Shown here piece after piece: positions 41,688 through 46,561 of a DNA stretch of 46,561 nucleotides. Source of the stretch: Phycisphaerae bacterium (GTDB lineage Bacteria; Planctomycetota; Phycisphaerae; UBA1845); contig JAJDEA010000205.1 of the NCBI GenBank assembly GCA_029260035.1, positions 1 through 46,561 on the forward strand. Reading direction: 5' to 3'. The position numbers were made by a program, and so were the translations under genes. The notes under the pieces are model-generated. The model was not told the origin of the DNA and searched no databases. It saw nothing but the letters and a program-made list of their open reading frames with translations. The stretch's first letter is position 1. Every line of letters begins with the position of its first letter.

Positions 41688-43775
41688 TCATGAATTCGAT
41701 TCGATCGTTGATTCCAACAACAACTCAGCGATATCGAGTTGAGGCAGGTCTTCCTTGTCTTGGCCAGCGAGGCCATCCGTGATCATTCTCATGCAAAACG
41801 GGCAAGCTGTACTTATGGCGTCGGGCGAGGTATCCAGCAATTGCTTCGTGCGCTCGTCGTTAACGCGGCTATCTCCCGATTCCTCTTCCTTAAACATCTG
41901 AGCGCCGCCTGCTCCACAGCACATCCCTCTGTCTCGTGTTTCCGCAGGCTCCAGGACGGTAAGCCCGGGTATGCTGCGAAGTGCCTCACGCGGGGCATCG
42001 TATATTTCGTTGTATCTGCCCAGGTAGCAGGAATCGTGATAGGCAACCTTCTTGTCGATCCGGTTTGTTGGCTTGAGTTTCCCCTGAGCAACTAATTCCG
42101 CTAGAAAAGTCGTATGATGCACAACTTCGTAATGCCCATCAAAATCAGGGTACTCGTTGCGAAGCGTGTTGAAACAGTGCGGGCAGGTCGTGATGATTTT
42201 CTTCTTGGCGACGCCATAGCCATTGAGCGTTTCCACATTGGCCTGCGCGAGTGTTTGAAAGAGATACTCATTGCCCGCGCGCCGAGCCGGGTCGCCCGTA
42301 CACTGTTCCTCGTTTCCCAGAATTGCGAAATCGACGCCCGCCTTTTGCAGTAATTGGGCGGTAGCGCGAGTCACCTTTTTGGCACGTTCATCATAGGCTG
42401 GCGCGCAGCCAATCCAGAACAAGGCTTCCGCTTCCGGGTGCTCCGCCAGCGTTTTAACGTTCAAGCCTTCGGACCACTGTGCTCGATCGTCCGCAGGAAA
42501 GCCCCATGGATTGCCGCCGGATTCCAAGCCTCGAAACGCCGTTTGCAGTTCGTTGGGGAATTCTCCACGTTCCTGCACCAGATAGCGGCGCATGTCGACA
42601 ATCTTATCAACATAAGTAATGAAGACCGGACACTCCGTTTCACAGGCTCGGCAGCTTGTGCATGCCCAAAGAACTTCGGGAGCAATCACACCATCAACGA
42701 GGTCCTTTTGGAATTCGGGCTGCTCGCCTTCGTCGGCCGGAGCATCGCTGTCGTTTCTTCCATTTCCATTTTTCGATGCGGCAGCCGCCGAGACAAGCTC
42801 CGTCTCATGTTTGTATAGGAAATTACGAAGATCGAGCGTAAAATGTTTGGGTGACAGCTTCTTGCCTGTTTTCGTCGCGGGGCAATGGTCACTGCATCGA
42901 CCGCACTCAGTGCAAGTGTAGAAATCAAGGATCGTTTTCCAACTAAACTGATCGATCTTCTTGATTCCGAGCGTTTCTTCACGTTCGAGCATACCTTCGA
43001 TATCTTCGAGAGGCGGCAATCGTCCTGGAGGATGAATACTCTGCGCATAGACGTTTGGAATAGCTGTAATAACGTGGAAATGCTTCGAATAGGGCAACAG
43101 GTTCAGGAAGACAAGGACGAGCGTCGCGTGGGTCCAAAACCCAAGATGCTTGATGCACGAAAGCGCGCCATCGGATAGGCTTTGGACTGTCATAGCTGCG
43201 ACAGAACCGGCTGGCTCGTAAGCGACGAAAGAGACAGCAGCGGATGATGTTCCGTAGGCTGCTCGATGGTCAAGTGCGATATTTGCTCCGTCGTAGAAAA
43301 TATCCGCGAACATCATCAAGAGGATAATGGCTAGAATGACCAACCCTTCGGTGCTCAGCGTCATGCGCTTGAGTTTTTTGATTGCACGGTAGTAGATAAA
43401 AACGCATGTCCCCAGGATCACGAGAGCGGCGAAGACGTCTTTGAGGAACGAATAAACGCGCCCCAGGGTGTGGTCGGGGCCGAAAAACCAAAAATCGAAT
43501 GACTCGTCGAATCCTCTGCCCCACAGAATCAGCGTACGCAGTAACAGCACGCCAAAGCCTGCGAAAACAAGCATGTGCGCGAAGCCTGCGATGGGGTAGC
43601 GCCTCATTCGGAGTTGGGCAATAGCGTACCGAAGTGTTCTTTGAATGCGTACCGCTGGCTGATCCCATCGGCTGTCCGGAGTGCCAACCATCATCAGTCG
43701 CCAGCGCCGTCGCGCTGAGTACGCAAAATAGCCCCACCCTGCGAGAAGCAGTATGGCCATGACTAATGCGTTCAT
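41688..43775 (-). CDS. Membrane ETF:quinone oxidoreductase-type iron-sulfur protein
   Basis: The 695-residue protein has about five membrane segments at the N-terminus (NarI-like, for example FAHMLVFAGFGVLLLRTLIL, VFAALVILGTCVFIYY). Two 4Fe-4S motifs follow (CTECGRCSDHCP, CTSCRACETECP), then two CCG-type domains; the second is complete (HDSCYLG, MCCGAGG, CPFC) and the first reads CTGD instead of CCG. This layout matches the membrane reductases that pass electrons from EtfAB to the quinone pool in fatty-acid oxidisers. The direct upstream genes are etfA and etfB. I begin at the ATG at 43773-43775, with AAAGG eight bases upstream. Confidence 0.88.
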   Translation of the reverse strand: MNALVMAILLLAGWGYFAYSARRRWRLMMVGTPDSRWDQPAVRIQRTLRYAIAQLRMRRYPIAGFAHMLVFAGFGVLLLRTLILWGRGFDESFDFWFFGPDHTLGRVYSFLKDVFAALVILGTCVFIYYRAIKKLKRMTLSTEGLVILAIILLMMFADIFYDGANIALDHRAAYGTSSAAVSFVAYEPAGSVAAMTVQSLSDGALSCIKHLGFWTHATLVLVFLNLLPYSKHFHVITAIPNVYAQSIHPPGRLPPLEDIEGMLEREETLGIKKIDQFSWKTILDFYTCTECGRCSDHCPATKTGKKLSPKHFTLDLRNFLYKHETELVSAAAASKNGNGRNDSDAPADEGEQPEFQKDLVDGVIAPEVLWACTSCRACETECPVFITYVDKIVDMRRYLVQERGEFPNELQTAFRGLESGGNPWGFPADDRAQWSEGLNVKTLAEHPEAEALFWIGCAPAYDERAKKVTRATAQLLQKAGVDFAILGNEEQCTGDPARRAGNEYLFQTLAQANVETLNGYGVAKKKIITTCPHCFNTLRNEYPDFDGHYEVVHHTTFLAELVAQGKLKPTNRIDKKVAYHDSCYLGRYNEIYDAPREALRSIPGLTVLEPAETRDRGMCCGAGGAQMFKEEESGDSRVNDERTKQLLDTSPDAISTACPFCMRMITDGLAGQDKEDLPQLDIAELLLESTIESNS

Positions 43776-43937
43776 GAAGGCAACCTTTCGATGACGGATT
43801 GCGAGGGCGCGACTGCTTCTGAACAACGGCTTTCAGATGTTCAGGAACACGCTTCCGATCAGCCCGAAAAAGTGAAAACCAACTCTCATTTCATCCGCGA
43901 TAATCAGCCAAGGCTGAATCAGCGAGCAGGGATCGCG

Positions 43938-44924
43938 CTAACCCTTGAGTCGCGTAATCTCTTCAGTTAAGAGTGGCACGATTGCAAAAAGGTCGGCGAC
44001 GCATCCGTAAGTAGCCACCTTAAAAATGGGGGCTTCCTTCTTGGTGTTGATGGCAACTATCACCTTGCTGCCTCGCATACCAGCAAGGAGTTGAATAGCT
44101 CCATCAATTCCGCAGGCGATGTACAACTTGGGTGTTACAACCTTGCCGGTGAGACCAACCTGACGCGTGTGGGGCTGATAGCCCGCATCACAAGCGGCGC
44201 GAGACGCACCGACAGCGCCATCGAGAACCTCCGCAAGCTGAAAGAGAATCTTGAAGTTTTCCTCGGACTTTAGCGATCGACCTCCTGACACGACGACGTC
44301 ACCTTCGGTGACGTCTTTGATGCCGGAACTCGATGCTACGACTTCTTTCACTTTTAGGCGACCGTCGCCTTCACCGAGCGTTACAGCTACGTTTTCAACG
44401 GTTGCGGTTACGCCCGATTGCGGCTCCTTTGCGGCAAAAACGTTGGAGCGGACTGTTGCGACCTGCAACTGTGAACCGGAAAGCCGGAACGTCGCGCTGA
44501 ACTTGCCCGCGTACATAGTCTTGGTGGCAATGAGATCGCCGCCTTCCAATTTGAGCTGCGTACAGTCGATCGCAAGGGCTGCCTTCTTGCGAGCCGCGAC
44601 GCGTGATGCGAGGTCGCGACCCATGAAGGTCGTCGAGATAAGTACTGCTTTCGGGTCTGCCTTGTCTATGACAGCGGAAAGTGCTGTCGCGTACGGAGAC
44701 GCGCGGTAATAGGCAAACTCTTCGCCGTCCACAACGTATGTCTTCTTCGCACCATAGCTGGCGGAGGTGTCTGCAAGACCCGCTATGCTTTGACCAACGA
44801 TGCACGCTTGCACCTCGCCGCCCGTTTCGCTGGCGAGTTGTTCGGCAAGTGCGAGCAATTGAAACGATGCAGGGAGAATCTTGCTCTCACGCTGCTCAAT
44901 AAACACGAGTATGTTGTTCGTCAT
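43938..44924 (-). CDS. etfA: Electron transfer flavoprotein alpha subunit
   Basis: EtfA with EtfB accepts electrons from acyl-CoA dehydrogenases. The 328-residue product has the alpha-subunit N-terminal domain (ILVFIEQRESK, CIVGQSIAGLADTSASYG) and the FAD-binding C-terminal domain (SGGRSLKSEENFKILFQLAEVL, GASRAACDAGYQPHTRQVGLTG, VTPKLYIACGIDGAIQ and IFKVATYGCVADLF). These are the conserved FAD-contact motifs. It follows etfB with a two-base gap, so they form one operon with the membrane reductase 162 bases further on. Confidence 0.95.
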   Translation of the reverse strand: MTNNILVFIEQRESKILPASFQLLALAEQLASETGGEVQACIVGQSIAGLADTSASYGAKKTYVVDGEEFAYYRASPYATALSAVIDKADPKAVLISTTFMGRDLASRVAARKKAALAIDCTQLKLEGGDLIATKTMYAGKFSATFRLSGSQLQVATVRSNVFAAKEPQSGVTATVENVAVTLGEGDGRLKVKEVVASSSGIKDVTEGDVVVSGGRSLKSEENFKILFQLAEVLDGAVGASRAACDAGYQPHTRQVGLTGKVVTPKLYIACGIDGAIQLLAGMRGSKVIVAINTKKEAPIFKVATYGCVADLFAIVPLLTEEITRLKG

Positions 44925-44926
44925 TG

Positions 44927-45718
44927 TTATACGACCTTAGCCTCTTCGCGCAGTAAGCGGACAAGTTCCTTAACCATATCTTCCGGCTCGCCTTCAACGA
45001 ATTTGCAATCGGGTTTGGGAGCTGGTGGGGCAACGGATTGAAATTGGGTTGCCACCTGCAACGATTCATCTGTCTGCAATTCAGCCGATGTAAGAACGTC
45101 TACCGGCTTTTTCTTGGCTTTCATCAGGTTGGGTAGTGACGGATACCTCGGCTCGACGAGGCCTTTTTCGATCGTCAGCAGGGCTGGAAGGCCACACTCA
45201 ACAACTTCTTCAGCACCCTCGATTCGTCTGCGAGCTTCGAAGCTCTTTCCGTCTTCGGAAACATCAAGCCCGGTGACAGCACCAACGTGAGGAATATCCA
45301 GGTATTCAGCTAGTGCGGGACCGAATGCCCCGCTATCTAAATCGATGTTGTATTTGCCACATAGCAGGAGATCGAAACCGGCCTCATCACGCTTTATGGC
45401 TTGCGCGACGATCGATGCTAACAACAACTCGTTTGTGAGGTCGAATGCACCATCGTTGAGGTGCATACCCTTGTCCGCGCCCATCGCTAGCGCCACGCGC
45501 AATGCCTCAGCTGCTTTGTCTGGCCCGACGGTCAGCGCGACGATTTCCTCGACATCCCCACGCTTTTCACGCAATTGAACAGCCAATTCAATTCCGAACT
45601 CGTCAAACGGGTCAGGCACAAGCTTCAGGCCAGCGCTATCGATACCGCTCTCATCCGGCTTAACCTTGATCGTAGCGTTGGAATCAGGAACCTGCTTCAC
45701 AATAGTCAAGATACGCAA
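44927..45718 (-). CDS. etfB: Electron transfer flavoprotein beta subunit
   Basis: The 263-residue beta subunit binds AMP and the alpha subunit. Motifs are LTIVKQVPDSNATIKV at the start, NPFDEFGIE-like DPFDEFGIELAVQL, the CGKYNIDLDSGAFGPALAEYL segment, and VEPRYPSLPNLMKAKKKP, the recognition loop for dehydrogenases. The start is a TTG at 45716-45718 with GGAGGA seven bases upstream, a strong ribosome site; no ATG lies near. It opens the operon etfB-etfA-reductase. The gene upstream is more than 600 bases away and on the other strand. Confidence 0.94.
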   Translation of the reverse strand: MRILTIVKQVPDSNATIKVKPDESGIDSAGLKLVPDPFDEFGIELAVQLREKRGDVEEIVALTVGPDKAAEALRVALAMGADKGMHLNDGAFDLTNELLLASIVAQAIKRDEAGFDLLLCGKYNIDLDSGAFGPALAEYLDIPHVGAVTGLDVSEDGKSFEARRRIEGAEEVVECGLPALLTIEKGLVEPRYPSLPNLMKAKKKPVDVLTSAELQTDESLQVATQFQSVAPPAPKPDCKFVEGEPEDMVKELVRLLREEAKVV

Positions 45719-46327
45719 TGTTTGGTCCTCCCTGCTTCACCCGGATCCGCAGCAATACCCATGCCGCAACCATTCGGGCCTCGCATGGTAGCGAATTTTC
45801 GTCGGTTGTGTACCCCGTCTCCATTGCCGGTTGGTTTCATCGAATGGAAGTTCATTGGCTGCATCGAATCGCTGATATTCGCTGGCACGAACCTGTTTTC
45901 TACCGACAATGCTGTTTGAATTACCCTTGGCAAAACCGGCAGCGACAACTCCCTGCAGAGCAGCCCATGTGTTCATTCATCAATGTCCCGGAAAATCGGC
46001 AGGTTGCATCAGCGATATTGCGGGCAGCATACTGTCAGCCATTCTGCGCAGAGTGATTATCTGGCAAGAACGTATTTTGCGCAGAATCTCTAGCCTCTGC
46101 CATTTCCAGGCGAAACGAATCGAAACCTGCCAATGTTGTTGCATTCTCGTTCCTCTACATTGAGAGGGCCAACAATACGTTGCGATCAAGACGCGATCGG
46201 ATGGTAAATATGAGGTGTACAACCGAATAAACTGGATGTCAGGGGGCATAAGCAAAGGTTGACATGTCTCGGAGCCGATAATAAGACTGTGATTTGCCCG
46301 CTGGAGGGGAACAACCGACGGGAAAAT
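45719..46327. other. Divergent intergenic region upstream of etfB, 609 bases
   Basis: The region must carry promoters for the etf operon (minus) and the macro-like gene (plus). I find no consensus promoter for etf. A TTGACA at 46259-46264 faces the macro-like gene but lacks a good -10 at 16-18 bases. Two near-identical ten-base words are listed separately. Long open frames on both strands here have no ribosome sites or recognisable domains. Confidence 0.45.
46043..46085. repeat. Two spaced copies of a palindromic word
   Basis: TCTGCGCAGA (46043-46052) is a perfect ten-base palindrome. A second copy, TTTGCGCAGA (46076-46085), lies 33 bases further on, about three helical turns. It may be an operator for either flanking gene. 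Confidence 0.3.
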
Positions 46328-46561
46328 ATGACAGAGAAGGTCTGCAATTTTTGGATTGAGCCGGCGGAATACCGCTGTATCCTCACAACCGGTGCGGTTG
46401 GAAGTGACGGTACGGCCAGCATGGACTCTGGAGCGGCGCTCGAGGCTAAGAAGAAGTTCGCCAATATCGAACTTGATCTTGGACGCGCGCTTACGTCGCA
46501 AGGGAACCACGTCCACGTCCTTAGGCCCAAGCTGCTCTCGTTCCCGATCAAGCAGTACGAT
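46328..46561 (+). CDS. Macro-domain-like protein, N-terminal part (runs off the right edge)
   Basis: The first 78 codons are present: MTEKVCNFWIEPAEY, then ILTTGAVGSDGTASMDSG, ALEAKKKFANIELDLGRAL, GNHVHVL and LLSFPIKQYD. From memory this matches the short macro-domain-like family that reads VITTNGxVKKNGEAVMGRG and ends its first half with FPVKxxW. Such proteins bind or cleave ADP-ribose. The match to the family is good in order and spacing; activity cannot be judged from a fragment. The ATG has GGGAAAAT just upstream. Confidence 0.6.
   Translation, partial: MTEKVCNFWIEPAEYRCILTTGAVGSDGTASMDSGAALEAKKKFANIELDLGRALTSQGNHVHVLRPKLLSFPIKQYD

Noticed and set aside
46259..46284. Promoter for the macro-like gene (TTGACA then GATAAT)
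   Set aside because: The spacing is only 12 to 14 bases, too short for a sigma-70 promoter.
45980..46516. 178-codon minus-strand frame upstream of etfB
   Set aside because: Its composition is irregular, it lacks a ribosome site, and it overlaps the better-supported macro-like gene on the plus strand.
1..46561. tRNA, rRNA, CRISPR or insertion sequence
   Set aside because: Reading through the gaps I found no cloverleaf-like sequence, spaced direct repeats or transposase; a covariance-model scan could still reveal a missed small RNA.

Overview
The window carries a bacterial chromosome segment with moderate GC and no phage, transposon, CRISPR array, rRNA or tRNA that I can recognise. Several traits point to the PVC superphylum, most likely Planctomycetota of a Phycisphaerae-like type: a Ser/Thr kinase with a helical N-terminal module, a PEP-CTERM protein, tandem-type UvrA proteins, a degenerate MnmE-like GTPase, sulfotransferases, and many small secreted or lipoprotein hypotheticals. 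This assignment is an inference from gene content, not from a phylogenetic marker search.

Layout. 1-4.2 kb (minus strand): rpmA, then a tightly overlapping obg-coaX-mnmE-like operon (ATGA junctions), then the start of a Ser/Thr kinase. 4.3-8.5 kb: a secreted hypothetical (minus) and a plus-strand acyl-CoA cluster (FlK-like thioesterase, EthD-like protein, three crotonase paralogues). 8.6-17.5 kb: a helical hypothetical, a single-chain animal-type transketolase, a secreted DUF1579-like protein, a DUF456 membrane protein, an AmrB/Memo protein, and serA overlapping a ROK sugar kinase. 17.5-19.9 kb (minus): PEGA lipoprotein, CBS protein, and an SPFH membrane protein with an Arc-like ribbon-helix-helix gene. 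20.1-23.9 kb: PEP-CTERM protein, then a sulfotransferase facing an NrnA-like DHH phosphoesterase and ATP sulfurylase, which reads as a sulfation and PAP-recycling neighbourhood. 24.2-27.4 kb (minus): thrS-infC behind a near-consensus promoter and a structured leader. Both genes appear to begin at non-standard codons (CTG and ATC).

27.8-36.4 kb (minus) is the most unusual part: one overlapping operon that encodes four UvrA half-molecules. The first N-terminal half is a separate gene. Two small genes follow, one of them a nucleotidyltransferase. Then comes a 1730-residue protein with the order C-half, N-half, C-half plus a 340-residue extension of unknown fold. Last is an overlapping gene for a CBM9/DOMON-like protein. 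This looks like a tandem (chlamydia-type) double UvrA split into two polypeptides around a two-gene insertion.

36.5-40.1 kb: lipoprotein, HIT hydrolase, dGTPase, TPR protein and zinc-ribbon membrane protein. 40.2-45.7 kb (minus): etfB-etfA, a membrane iron-sulfur ETF:quinone reductase and an MmgE/PrpD protein, which together would drain electrons from acyl-CoA oxidation of the kind suggested by the crotonase cluster. The right edge holds the start of a macro-domain-like protein.

Start sites were chosen from Shine-Dalgarno spacing and family alignment from memory. No database search was possible.
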